A program made the translations under genes and the position numbers. Shown here in pieces: positions 25,602 to 35,400 of a stretch of DNA of 64,000 bases (within the stretch, counting starts at the first letter, position 1; every line of letters starts with the position of its first letter). The stretch lies in the NCBI GenBank assembly GCA_042090785.1, contig JBELIP010000004.1, forward strand, positions 1 through 64,000. Direction: 5' to 3'. The stretch is from UBA7434 sp042090785. GTDB lineage: Bacteria; Pseudomonadota; Gammaproteobacteria; Pseudomonadales; UBA7434. The notes under the pieces were generated by a model. It had not been told where the DNA came from and made no database searches. It worked only from the letters and a program-made list of their open reading frames with translations.

Positions 25602-26522
25602 TTATTGTGGAATAAAAGATGCCTTCACACCTAACCATACAGCATTAATCAACGGCTCGTTAATACGACGCTTTAATACGCATAAACCAATTTCAACATC
25701 GGCTAATAACTGCGCATGCGTTTCACGATCATCATCAAGGATTTGTATGCTATCAAATACTGGGCTGCTTGTGAGCACCAGTTTTGGCACCAAGCCCACT
25801 CCACAACCCAAAGCCACCATACTGACAATAGCTTCATGGCCAGTCACCTCGGCATAGATTGAAGGTTTAATGCGTTGATGCCGAAACCAACGGTCTAAAC
25901 GACTGCGCGTTAAACCACTTTCGGCAACAATCCATGGCAAAGCGGACCAAGCGATATTGCCCGCCTGCTGCATCTGGGTTAATTGATCAAAAACCAGTGA
26001 CTGACTGTTAGGACCAATAATCACTAGGTCGGACATCGATAACGGCTTAAACTCAATTTGTGGGTCGAGTTGATCTGGCCGCGCGGCAATCACAAAATCT
26101 TCTTGCCCTTGCTTTAAACGCTCTAATGATAAGGCTTGATCGCCAGTATGCAGTTTAATTTCAATGTTGGGTTGCTGTTGGCGTAAATCAAAAAGAATAT
26201 CACTAAGTACACTATGACTAGCCGTTACCGAGCAATATAGGCTTACCGCCCCGCTGGGCTGATGTTGATCAATTCCCGTATCTTGTTGAAAATCTTGCCA
26301 AGCGGCTAACGTCTGCCGCGCAAAATCAAGATAGCGCTGACCTGCAGGCGTAAGACCTACATAGCGATTACTGCGTTCTAGTAATGGTGTACCCGCCTCG
26401 AGCTCTAACCTTTGTATAAGGCGAGATAAGGTCGAAGCGCTTATATTATTGCGCTCGCTGGTTCTAGCAAAATGCAGGTCTTGAGCTAGATCGATAAAGA
26501 TATTCAGTGCTTTAGTATCCAT
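25602..26522 (-). CDS. ilvY: LysR-type activator IlvY
   Basis: Transcription activator of ilvC, responding to acetolactate or acetohydroxybutyrate. The 306 residues have an N-terminal winged helix (MDTKALNIFIDLAQDLHFARTSERNNISASTLSRLIQRLELEAG, in pieces) and a LysR substrate-binding domain (about 90-300) with GHEAIVSMVALGCGVGLVPKLVL. It is divergent from ilvC with tandem TTGCA/TGCAA inverted repeats between them, as in E. coli. Regulation by itself and of ilvC is expected. Confidence 0.94.
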   Translation of the reverse strand: MDTKALNIFIDLAQDLHFARTSERNNISASTLSRLIQRLELEAGTPLLERSNRYVGLTPAGQRYLDFARQTLAAWQDFQQDTGIDQHQPSGAVSLYCSVTASHSVLSDILFDLRQQQPNIEIKLHTGDQALSLERLKQGQEDFVIAARPDQLDPQIEFKPLSMSDLVIIGPNSQSLVFDQLTQMQQAGNIAWSALPWIVAESGLTRSRLDRWFRHQRIKPSIYAEVTGHEAIVSMVALGCGVGLVPKLVLTSSPVFDSIQILDDDRETHAQLLADVEIGLCVLKRRINEPLINAVWLGVKASFIPQ

Positions 26523-26545
26523 ATAAGCTCGATAATCGCTAATTA

Positions 26546-26572
26546 TTGCAAATTATGCAACATATAGTTGCA
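26546..26572. promoter_or_regulatory. Predicted IlvY operators
   Basis: Two overlapping inverted repeats, TTGCA-N5-TGCAA (26546-26560) and TGCAA-N7-TTGCA (26556-26572), lie between the divergent ilvY and ilvC genes, just upstream of the ilvC -35 box. LysR-type activators bind such tandem dyads. Confidence 0.65.
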
Positions 26573-26582
26573 TATATATCAT

Positions 26583-26611
26583 TTTACGCAATTTTAAAAA
26601 GCGCATAGAAT
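26583..26611 (+). promoter_or_regulatory. Predicted ilvC promoter
   Basis: TTTACG (26583-26588) and TAGAAT (26606-26611) are 17 bp apart. The weak -35 beginning 11 bases after the IlvY dyads fits an activator-dependent promoter. The leader to the ilvC ATG is about 105 bases. Confidence 0.55.
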
Positions 26612-26722
26612 GGCCACCTGCAGGTAGTTGACACTTTATTTGGTCGCTGACCAGTCTGTAAGCTAATTAGCCTGCACTGTCTTTTATATAGCAAATCTAC
26701 CCAGTCAAGAGGATTCACCCGC

Positions 26723-28195
26723 ATGGCAAACTATTTCAATACACTCCCGCTCCGGTTACAGCTCGAACAGCTGGGCAAATGTCGCTTTATGGACCAATCA
26801 GAATTCAGCGATGGCTGTGAATTTTTAAAAGGCAAAAAAATTGTCATTGTTGGCTGTGGCGCCCAAGGTTTAAACCAAGGTCTTAACATGCGCGATAGCG
26901 GTTTAGATATTTCTTATACACTGCGCGACGCTGCCATTACTGAAAAACGTCAATCATGGAAAAACGCCACCGAAAATGGTTTTACTGTTGGCACTTATGA
27001 AGAATTAATTCCACAGGCCGATTTACTGCTTAACCTCACGCCTGACAAACAGCATACACCCGTTATCAATAGTGTTATGCCGTTAATGAAACAAGGTTCA
27101 GCACTGGCCTACTCTCACGGTTTTAATATTGTTGAAGAAGGCATGAAAATTCGTGACGACATTACTGTTGTTATGGTTGCACCAAAATGCCCTGGTACCG
27201 AAGTACGTGAAGAATACAAGCGTGGCTTTGGTGTACCCACATTATTAGCTGTACATACAGAAAACGATCCAAACGGTGATGGTTGGGCAATTGCAAAAGC
27301 CTATGCGTCAGCAACCGGTGGCGATCGCGCCGGCTGTCTAGAGTCGTCATTTATTGCTGAAGTTAAGTCTGATTTAATGGGTGAGCAAACCATTCTTTGC
27401 GGTATGTTACAAACCGGCTCTATCTTATGCTATGACAAAATGATTGAGGAAGGCATTGATGCTGGCTATGCATCAAAGCTTATTCAATACGGCTGGGAAA
27501 CAATTACTGAAGGCTTAAAGCATGGCGGCATTACCAATATGATGGACCGTCTATCTAACCCTGCAAAAATTGTTGCGTACACATTAGCTGACGAACTAAA
27601 AGACATCATGCGTCCGCTTTATGAAAAGCATCAAGATGACATTATTACCGGTCACTTCTCAAAAACCATGATGGAAGATTGGGCGAACGACGATGTTAAT
27701 CTTTTAAAATGGCGCGCAGAAACAGGCGAAACGGCTTTTGAAAAGTCAGTAAACACCGAGCAAGACATTAGCGAGCAAGAATACTACGATAACGGTATTT
27801 TAATGGTAGCAATGGTTAAAGCCGGTGTTGAACTTGCATTTGAAACCATGGTTGCTTCTGGCATTATCGAAGAGTCAGCTTACTATGAGTCATTGCATGA
27901 AACACCATTAATCGCCAACACTATTGCACGCAAAAAGCTGTACGAAATGAATGTTGTTATTTCAGATACCGCTGAATATGGTTGTTATTTATTTGATCAC
28001 GCATGCAAATCTTTGCTTACTGAGTTTATGAAAGACATTGATACCGATGTTATTGGTAAAGGCTTAGGCTTAGAAGACAATGGTGTTGATAACCAAGTAT
28101 TAATTGCTGTGAACGATGAAATTCGTAACCATCCCGTTGAATATATCGGCGATGAACTTCGTCACCATATGACAGCAATGAAGAAAATTGTTTAG
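26723..28195 (+). CDS. ilvC: Ketol-acid reductoisomerase (class II)
   Basis: Isomerises and reduces acetolactate or acetohydroxybutyrate with NADPH in valine and isoleucine synthesis. At 490 residues it is the long class II form, as in E. coli, with a duplicated C-terminal domain. The cofactor motif is IVIVGCGAQGLNQGLNMRDSGLDISYTLR split over 40-68; catalytic acids lie in EVKSDLMGEQTILCG and in the second repeat. AAGAGGA sits 9 bases before ATG. It has its own promoter and a terminator shared with the convergent ilvBH. Confidence 0.97.
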   Translation: MANYFNTLPLRLQLEQLGKCRFMDQSEFSDGCEFLKGKKIVIVGCGAQGLNQGLNMRDSGLDISYTLRDAAITEKRQSWKNATENGFTVGTYEELIPQADLLLNLTPDKQHTPVINSVMPLMKQGSALAYSHGFNIVEEGMKIRDDITVVMVAPKCPGTEVREEYKRGFGVPTLLAVHTENDPNGDGWAIAKAYASATGGDRAGCLESSFIAEVKSDLMGEQTILCGMLQTGSILCYDKMIEEGIDAGYASKLIQYGWETITEGLKHGGITNMMDRLSNPAKIVAYTLADELKDIMRPLYEKHQDDIITGHFSKTMMEDWANDDVNLLKWRAETGETAFEKSVNTEQDISEQEYYDNGILMVAMVKAGVELAFETMVASGIIEESAYYESLHETPLIANTIARKKLYEMNVVISDTAEYGCYLFDHACKSLLTEFMKDIDTDVIGKGLGLEDNGVDNQVLIAVNDEIRNHPVEYIGDELRHHMTAMKKIV

Positions 28196-28213
28196 CGCTA
28201 ACACCTAAACAAT

Positions 28214-28243
28214 AAAAAAGCCCAGTTTATGCTGGGCTTTTTT
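28214..28243. terminator. Bidirectional terminator between ilvC and ilvH
   Basis: AAAAAAGCCCAG and CTGGGCTTTTTT form a perfect stem around the loop TTTATG. T-runs on both strands make it suitable for the two convergent genes. Confidence 0.92.
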
Positions 28244-28268
28244 ATACTTAAAACATAACAAGCAGTAA

Positions 28269-28784
28269 TCAAAGCGTTAATAATTTCTCGCCACGAGCAA
28301 TACCTGAAACACCACTTCTAACCACTTCAAGAATATTCGCATCTTTCATAGCTTCAATAAAAGCATCGAGTTTTTCCTGCGTACCAATTAATTGAATAGT
28401 ATAAAGCGAGCTATTCACATCAACAATTTGGCCGCGAAAAATATCTGCGGTGCGCTTAACTTCTTCGCGAGAAGCACCAGCGGCACGTACTTTAATTAAC
28501 ATTAACTCACGCTCAATATGCGCACCTTCGGTTAAATCAACCAGCTTAACAACATCAACCAATTTATTTAACTGCTTAGTAATCTGCTCGGTTGTTTGGT
28601 TATCACAAATCGTAGTCAACGTTAAGCGCGACAGTGAAGTATCATCCGTTGGCGCAACGGTTAAGGTTTCAATATTGTAACCGCGCTGAGAAAACAGACC
28701 TACGACACGCGAAAGTGCTCCTGGCGAATTTTCCATTAATAAAGAAATAATACGACGCGAACCCGCATCTGAAAAGTCAGTCAT
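28269..28784 (-). CDS. ilvH: Acetolactate synthase small subunit
   Basis: Regulatory subunit that activates the large subunit and gives valine feedback control. From ATG 28784 it has 171 residues (E. coli IlvH 163). The ACT domain starts RRIISLLMENSPGALSRVVGLFSQRGYNIETLTVAPT; the C-terminal domain ends VVRSGVSGIARGEKLLTL. One base separates it from the ilvB-type gene, so the two are co-translated. A 12-codon upstream extension within ilvB is rejected. Confidence 0.95.
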   Translation of the reverse strand: MTDFSDAGSRRIISLLMENSPGALSRVVGLFSQRGYNIETLTVAPTDDTSLSRLTLTTICDNQTTEQITKQLNKLVDVVKLVDLTEGAHIERELMLIKVRAAGASREEVKRTADIFRGQIVDVNSSLYTIQLIGTQEKLDAFIEAMKDANILEVVRSGVSGIARGEKLLTL

Positions 28785-28785
28785 C

Positions 28786-30615
28786 CTAGGTGCGCTCCGT
28801 CTTACTAAGTAACATATCATTCATTGCGCCGTTGGGTGCAATTTGCATAGGGTAAACATGCTCATGGGGATCAACATAAATATCCATAAACACCAATTTT
28901 GTTTTACTGGTTTCAATAGCTGTTTGCATTTGTTCACGCAACGAAACCTTATCGGTGACTTTAATACCAACATGACCATAGGCTTCGGCCAACTTAACAA
29001 AGTCAGGTAAAGAGTCCTGATAAACCGATTGTGAATAACGTCCTTCGTATTGCATATCCTGCCACTGCTTAACCATGCCAAGATAACCGTTATTCAAATT
29101 AACAATTAAAAACGGCACATTATATTGCGTGCATGTTGATAGCTCTTGAATACACATCTGAATACTACCTTCACCCGTAATACAGGCAACAATAGCATCG
29201 GGGTGGCCTAACTTAACACCCATGGCCGCTGGCAAACCAAAACCCATAGTCCCTAGGCCGCCAGAGTTAATCCACTGGCGTGGCTTATCAAACAAGTAAT
29301 ATTGCGCAGCAAACATTTGATGCTGACCCACATCGGAAGTGACAAAGGCTTTACCTTCCGTCAACTCATGCAATAACTGCACAACCTCTTGCGGCTTAAT
29401 ATTTTCGCTAGTGTCGTCAAAACGATTTTTAGTATATATGCCATGCGAAGCACGCCATGCATTAATTTGGCTCCACCACTGCTCTAACGCTTTAGCATCG
29501 GGTTGGTTACTAATACCCGGTTGCGATTGCGCATCTTTAACTTGGCTCAGCATTTCTTCTAACACTTGCAATGCAGGGCCAACAATAGGCAAGTGCGCCA
29601 TAACTGTTTTAGAAATACTGGCTGGATCCACATCAATATGAATAATTTTCGCATTCGGGCAAAACTTACTAATAGTGTTAGTAACGCGATCATCAAAACG
29701 CGCACCTACAGCAAGAATAACATCGCTTTCATGCATCGCATTATTCGCTTCATAGGTACCGTGCATACCCAACATGCCCAGAAACTGTTTATCGCTGCCC
29801 GGAAAAGCCCCAAGCCCCATTAAAGTATTAGTAATAGGGAAATTTAAATGTCGTGTTAAGGCCGTTAATGCATCACAGGCATTACCTTGAATAACACCAC
29901 CACCCGCATAAATAATGGGTTTTTTCGCACGCAGCAACATTTCAACAGCTTTTTTAATTTGGCCGGTATGGCCTTTTTCTGCTGGCATATAAGAACGCAA
30001 CGACACCTCTTTAGGATAATGATAAGGGCGCTTCATGGTAGGCGCAGTAATATCTTTAGGGATATCGACAACTACAGGACCAGGGCGACCAGAGGCTGCT
30101 AAGTAAAATGCCGTTTTAATAATGCGCGGAATATCTTCTGTGCGCTTAACTAAAAAGCTATGTTTTACGATAGGACGAGAAATACCAATCATATCGGTTT
30201 CTTGGAATGCATCTTCGCCAATCAAGTGACTTTGTACTTGACCCGAAATAACCACCATGGGAATCGAATCCATATAAGCGGTTGCAATACCCGTAATGGC
30301 ATTGGTTGCGCCAGGTCCAGAAGTGACTAGAACTACCCCCGTTTTACCGGTTGCACGAGCATAACCATCGGCCGCATGAGTAGCCGCTTGCTCGTGACGA
30401 ACCAAAATATGAGGTACTGAATGATTGCGATGCAAAGCATCATAGATATGAAGTACAGCACCACCTGGATAGCCGAATAAAAACTCGACACCCTCTTCCT
30501 TTAATACTCGCGCGATCATATCGCCGCCAGAGAGCATTTCTACATCACCGTTCATTTCGGTGAGTTTGGTACCTGCATTGGTATCGCTGGCAGAAGTGTC
30601 TTTATCTTTTAACAT
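28786..30615 (-). CDS. ilvB: Acetolactate synthase large subunit
   Basis: ThDP- and FAD-dependent enzyme joining two pyruvates, or pyruvate and 2-ketobutyrate. The 609 residues contain the N-terminal ThDP Glu region (GVEFLFGYPGGAVLHIYDAL...VRHEQAATHAADGYARATG), the central FAD domain and the C-terminal ThDP motif (ITGEGSIQMCIQELSTCTQYNVPFLIVNLNN, in parts). About 30 extra N-terminal residues precede MLSGGDMIARVL, so a start at an internal Met (residue 21 or 27) is possible. The pairing with ilvH makes it the IlvI/IlvB-type enzyme; either symbol could be used. Confidence 0.93.
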   Translation of the reverse strand: MLKDKDTSASDTNAGTKLTEMNGDVEMLSGGDMIARVLKEEGVEFLFGYPGGAVLHIYDALHRNHSVPHILVRHEQAATHAADGYARATGKTGVVLVTSGPGATNAITGIATAYMDSIPMVVISGQVQSHLIGEDAFQETDMIGISRPIVKHSFLVKRTEDIPRIIKTAFYLAASGRPGPVVVDIPKDITAPTMKRPYHYPKEVSLRSYMPAEKGHTGQIKKAVEMLLRAKKPIIYAGGGVIQGNACDALTALTRHLNFPITNTLMGLGAFPGSDKQFLGMLGMHGTYEANNAMHESDVILAVGARFDDRVTNTISKFCPNAKIIHIDVDPASISKTVMAHLPIVGPALQVLEEMLSQVKDAQSQPGISNQPDAKALEQWWSQINAWRASHGIYTKNRFDDTSENIKPQEVVQLLHELTEGKAFVTSDVGQHQMFAAQYYLFDKPRQWINSGGLGTMGFGLPAAMGVKLGHPDAIVACITGEGSIQMCIQELSTCTQYNVPFLIVNLNNGYLGMVKQWQDMQYEGRYSQSVYQDSLPDFVKLAEAYGHVGIKVTDKVSLREQMQTAIETSKTKLVFMDIYVDPHEHVYPMQIAPNGAMNDMLLSKTERT

Positions 30616-30998
30616 GATACTTACTCTTAAACTGAGAGTTATAAAAATCCAGAATGACCGTAAAGTTTATACCATTCTTATCAACAAACTATTGATTTGC
30701 TTAGAAAAGAGGACATATTTGCGTTAAAGCTGTCTTTTAGCCATCTGTTAGCTGTTACTTGATTATCTTATTAGGGTTGGATTGACTGGCACCCATAAGC
30801 CAAACAGATAATCAATTGTTTAATCTCAACCGCCGACTGTCAATAGCAGGTGGTTATATGCCAGAGAAATAGTCGCTTTTAATGACTATTCATGGCGTAA
30901 ATCTCATTGGCTGCGGTCTTAAAGTTTACGATTTAGAGCCTGATATTGGATCAACTCAATATTGGCCTCTCTATACATATCATTAAGAGGTCTATGCA
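30616..30998. other. Divergent region upstream of ilvB and the DUF4124 gene
   Basis: 383 bases with no reading frame that resembles a branched-chain leader peptide, and no terminator-antiterminator pair was found, so attenuation is not supported. GGTATAAAC on the minus strand near 30670 could be a -10 for ilvBH. The DUF4124 gene has AAGAGG 8 bases upstream of its ATG. Confidence 0.4.
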
Positions 30999-31424
30999 AT
31001 GCGATTTTCAACGGTCTTACCCCCCTTTTCTTTGATTTTTTGGCTATTGATTGCGCTATCGAGCAGTTATGCCGAAGTGTTTTATAAGTGGCAAGATGAC
31101 TCTGGTAGCTGGGTTTATGGTGAACATCCACCGGTGGGAGTTACGGCTATTGAGATTAAGACGCACAGTAATAGAGAGAGTCATCGTGACAGTACTTCGG
31201 ATACGCAAGCGGAGGATTTAACTGATGAGGCCGCTAATGCCGATAAAGTGGCTAAACAGCAACGAGAGGATTACTGCAAGCAGGCTAGAGAAAATATTGA
31301 GGCGCTGTCAAGTGAGGCGGTTATTAGACAGCGTGATGATAAGGGGAATGTGGTGGTTTTGTCGGATGAGGATCGGGCAATGGAGCTGGAGAAGGCGAAA
31401 TTAGCACTGGAGAGTTATTGTTAA
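30999..31424 (+). CDS. DUF4124 domain protein, exported
   Basis: A 141-residue periplasmic protein. A signal peptide (IFWLLIALSSSYA, cleavage near AYA-EV) leads into the DUF4124 motif EVFYKWQDDSGSWVYGEHPPVG, then a charged, helical tail (ADKVAKQQREDYCKQARENIEALSSEAV) with two cysteines. AAGAGG is well placed before ATG 30999. The sense strand of its 3' half is G/T-rich, unlike most neighbouring genes. Function unknown; a role in the cell wall is often guessed for such proteins. Confidence 0.78.
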   Translation: MRFSTVLPPFSLIFWLLIALSSSYAEVFYKWQDDSGSWVYGEHPPVGVTAIEIKTHSNRESHRDSTSDTQAEDLTDEAANADKVAKQQREDYCKQARENIEALSSEAVIRQRDDKGNVVVLSDEDRAMELEKAKLALESYC

Positions 31425-31442
31425 TTTAGGGTTAGGTTCACA

Positions 31443-31502
31443 GTCAAGGTCACAGCCAAAACCGTCGGGGGTGGCCCGACTATCTTTGGCCTTGGCCTTG
31501 AC
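31443..31502. repeat. 60-base composite palindrome between convergent genes
   Basis: Three nested inverted pairs: GTCAAGG/CCTTGAC, GCCAAA/TTTGGC and GTCGGG/CCCGAC, with small internal loops. The inner hairpin is followed by TATCTTT on the plus strand. It probably ends transcripts from the DUF4124 gene and nfuA, but it is larger than a usual terminator. Confidence 0.75.
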
Positions 31503-31537
31503 TATAAACTAAACTCAAACCCAAGTTCCCAACCCAC

Positions 31538-32170
31538 CTACGAATAATAAGCGTTAGTCTTATCCGAATGATCCGTCATATCCCGAACCCCAGCTAACTC
31601 CGGCAGTTTCTCCATCAGCGTCTTCTCGACACCATCCTTCAATGTCATCTCAACCGAGCCACAACCCTGACAACCGCCGCCAAACTTCAACACAGCAAAA
31701 TTCTCATCATCAACCTCCATCAATGACACATCACCACCATGAGAAGCCAACGAAGGATTAATCTCCGTATACAACAAATAATTAATTCTATCCTCTAAGG
31801 GACTGTCGTCGCCCACCTTCGGCATCTTCGAATTTGGCGCTTTAATCGTCAACTGGCCGCCCATACGATCGGCCGCATAATCAACTTTCGCCTCTTCTAA
31901 GTAAGACCAACTTTTTTCATCAAAATACGCGGTAAAACCGGCATATTCACGCACGATATTATCATCACTTAAATCGTCCGCTCGGCCATAAGCTATGCAA
32001 GTCTCCGCCTTAGGTGTACCAGGATCATTAATAAAGATTCGAATACCCACCACATCGCCTTCTTGCTTCTCAAGCAAACCCTTTAAATATTCCTGCGCAC
32101 TATCAGATAAATCAATCTCAATAAAATCTGTCTTGGCTTCGGGGCTTTCATTAATCGGTTTATCTGACAT
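31538..32170 (-). CDS. nfuA: Fe-S biogenesis protein NfuA
   Basis: Carrier that delivers 4Fe-4S clusters, especially under iron or oxidative stress. The 210 residues combine a degenerate A-type (HesB-like) domain at about 15-110 and a Nfu domain with the cluster-binding CxxC in FGGGCQGCGSVEMTLKDGVE. The Nfu domain starts near EDRINYLLYTEINPSLASHGGDVSL. It is divergent from metH and convergent with the DUF4124 gene. One client in E. coli is lipoyl synthase, which is also encoded in this window. Confidence 0.95.
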   Translation of the reverse strand: MSDKPINESPEAKTDFIEIDLSDSAQEYLKGLLEKQEGDVVGIRIFINDPGTPKAETCIAYGRADDLSDDNIVREYAGFTAYFDEKSWSYLEEAKVDYAADRMGGQLTIKAPNSKMPKVGDDSPLEDRINYLLYTEINPSLASHGGDVSLMEVDDENFAVLKFGGGCQGCGSVEMTLKDGVEKTLMEKLPELAGVRDMTDHSDKTNAYYS

Positions 32171-32471
32171 GCTTATTGCTCGCTAATCGCTCTTGATGAA
32201 TGACCTATTCTAATTCAATCCAGACTGATGTGCGAGATCTGACCGGATCACAAGAATCCAACTTATTCATGAAATTAGTTAGAAAGGCTATAAATCAGGC
32301 CCTATCAAGTGGGCGGGTCACACTAAATAATCACAAAACACCGCTTACTCACCTATTACACCGTGATAATTTGTTAGACTGCACAGCGGTAAAAAATAAT
32401 AGATAAACACCCACGTACTATCTATTCAGGTACCGGTAAATTAGCAAACCAAAAAGGCAATCATTTAGATC
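32171..32471. other. Divergent nfuA/metH region
   Basis: About 300 bases. No cobalamin-riboswitch B12 box, SAM riboswitch core or MetJ-like box array could be recognised by eye. The metH promoter may use TTGTTA near 32371, but the -10 is poor. Confidence 0.4.
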
Positions 32472-35400
32472 ATGGCAAAACCATCTACTGACCTAAGCTA
32501 CGCTGGCACCAATAAGCGCGTAGCGGCTCTCCACAAAGCATTACAAGATCGTGTATTGGTGATTGATGGTGCTATGGGGTCAATGATTCAAACCTATGAT
32601 CTACAAGAAGCCGATTATCGTGGCGAACGCTTTGCTGACTTCCCTAAGGATCTTAAGGGCAATAACGACCTACTATGCCTGACAAAACCCAGCGTTATTG
32701 ATGAAATCCATCGCGCCTTTCTCGATGCTGGCGCCGATATTATTGAAACCAATACCTTTAATGGTACTCGTGTTGCTCAAGGCGACTACACACTCGAGTC
32801 CATAGCCGCTGAAATTAATACCGAAGGCGCAAGAATCGCTAGACAAGTCGCCGACGAATACACACAAGCTAACCCTGATAAACCGCGCTTCGTCGCAGGC
32901 GTGCTTGGGCCAACACCGCGCACCGCTTCTATTTCACCCGATGTCAACGACCCAGCCGCGCGAAATATTTATTTTAATGACTTAGTCAGCGACTATATCG
33001 AGTCAACCCGTCATTTAGTGGCCGGTGATGTCGACATTATTCTTATCGAAACCATTTTCGATACGCTTAATGCTAAAGCAGCGATTTTTGCGGTTAAACA
33101 ATTCTTTAATGAACAGCCTGAAAAAACCCTGCCTATTATGATATCGGTGACTTTTCCCGATATGAGTGGCCGCTTATTATCAGGACAAACACCCGCTGCT
33201 TTTTGGAACTCTATAGCGCATGCCGAACCATTAATTGTCGGCGTTAACTGTGGTCGCCGCTTTAAAGAAGTGCGCCCCTTTGTCGAAGAGTTAGCCAACA
33301 ACGCCAATTGTTACTTTAGCGGTCACTTTAATGCAGGCTTACCTAACGCTTTTGGTGAGTATGATGAAACGCCCGAAGATATGTATGAAGACCTACAAAG
33401 CTTTGCCGATCGTGGTTTTCTTAATGCCGTTGGTGGTTGCTGCGGCACCACACCCGACCATATAAAAGCCATTGCCAAAGCAGCAGAGCAAGCAAATCCA
33501 AGAGTCATTCCTGATATTAAAGTCGCGTGCCGCTTAAGTGGTCTAGAACCGTTTAATATTAGTAGCGACAGCTTATTTGTGAATGTTGGTGAACGCTGTA
33601 ACGTTACCGGCTCTGCACGCTTTAAAAAATTAATTATTAATGAAGACTATGACACCGCATTAGAAGTCGCGCAGCAACAAGTCGAAAATGGCGCACAGAT
33701 TATTGATATTAATATGGACGAAGGCATGCTCGACGCGCATGCTGCCATGAAGCGCTTTTTAAACTTGGTTGCATCAGAGCCAGAAATAAGTCGTGTACCC
33801 ATCATGATCGACTCCTCTAAATGGGATGTCATTGAGATCGGCCTACAATGCGTGCAAGGCAAAGCAATTGTTAACTCCATAAGCATGAAAGAAGGCGAAG
33901 CTGAGTTTTTAGAAAAAGCCGCGCTGTGTAAACGCTATGGTGCTGCGGTTGTGGTTATGGCCTTTGATGAACAAGGACAAGCCGACACATTTGAACGCAA
34001 AATAGAAATATGCGAAAACTCTTATCGCATATTAGTTGATAAAGCCGGCTTTAATCCGCAAGATATTATTTTTGATCCGAACATCTTCGCCGTTGCCACA
34101 GGTATTGAAGAACACAATAATTACGCTGTCGATTTTATTGAAGCAACACGCTGGATAAAGCAAAACTTACCGCACGCTATGGTATCTGGCGGCGTGAGTA
34201 ATGTTTCATTCTCATTCCGTGGCAACAACCCCGTCCGCGAAGCGATTCACTCGGTATTTTTATACCATGCCATTAAGGCCGGTATGGATATGGGTATCGT
34301 CAATGCTTCGCAACTCGCTATTTACGATGATTTGCCCGAAGAATTAAAAGAACATGTCGAAGACGTCATTCTTAATCGCCGAGATGACAGCACAGAGCGC
34401 TTATTAGATATCGCTGACAAATACCGCGGCGAAGGCGATCAAGCATCAAAAGATGAAAACCCCGCATGGCGCGAAGACACCGTTGGTAAACGTCTCGAAT
34501 ACTCTCTCGTAAAAGGTATTAACACTTATATTGTTGAAGATGCTGAAGAAGCACGCCAACAGTTTGATCGCCCCATTGAAGTCATTGAAGGGCCGCTAAT
34601 GGACGGCATGAACGTCGTCGGCGACCTATTTGGCGAAGGCAAAATGTTTTTGCCTCAAGTCGTTAAAAGCGCACGCGTTATGAAGCAGGCCGTTGCTTAT
34701 TTACAGCCGTATATCGAAGCAGAAAAAACCGAAGGCCAAAAAGCTAACGGTAAAATATTAATGGCTACCGTAAAAGGCGACGTACATGATATTGGTAAAA
34801 ATATTGTGGGTGTTGTCTTACAGTGTAATAACTTCGAAGTTATCGACATGGGCGTTATGGTGGCCTGCGAAGACATATTGCAAAAAGCTCGTGAAGAAGA
34901 GGTCGATATTATTGGCTTAAGCGGCTTAATTACTCCGTCGCTAGATGAAATGGTTTATGTCGCGAAAGAAATGCAGCGACAAGATTTTAATATTCCGCTA
35001 ATGATTGGCGGCGCCACCACATCAAAAGCACATACTGCGGTAAAAATTGATAAAAACTTTTCTAACGACCAAGTTATTTATGTACCTGATGCATCACGCA
35101 GTGTCGCAGTAGCTACACAATTAATCAGCGACGAGCTAAAAACAGACTTTGTGGCAAAAACCGCCGAAGACTACGAAAAAGTACGCGTCCGTTATGCCAA
35201 CCGCAAACCTAAAGCAGCACAGCTTAGCTACGACAAAGCCATTGCCAACAAGCCCGTTATAAACTGGGATGGCTACAAGCCGCCCGTGCCTAAACAGATG
35301 GCAACACAGGTATTAACACAATACTCAATTACCACGTTAGTTGAGATGATTGACTGGACACCATTTTTTATTACTTGGGATTTAGCGGGCAAATACCCAC

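Noticed and set aside
30616..30998. Branched-chain attenuation leader for ilvBH
   Set aside because: No leader peptide rich in Ile, Leu or Val and no terminator/antiterminator pair was found.
32200..32406. 68-codon frame or riboswitch upstream of metH
   Set aside because: No family match or ribosome site, and no B12 box, SAM-riboswitch core or MetJ box array could be recognised.
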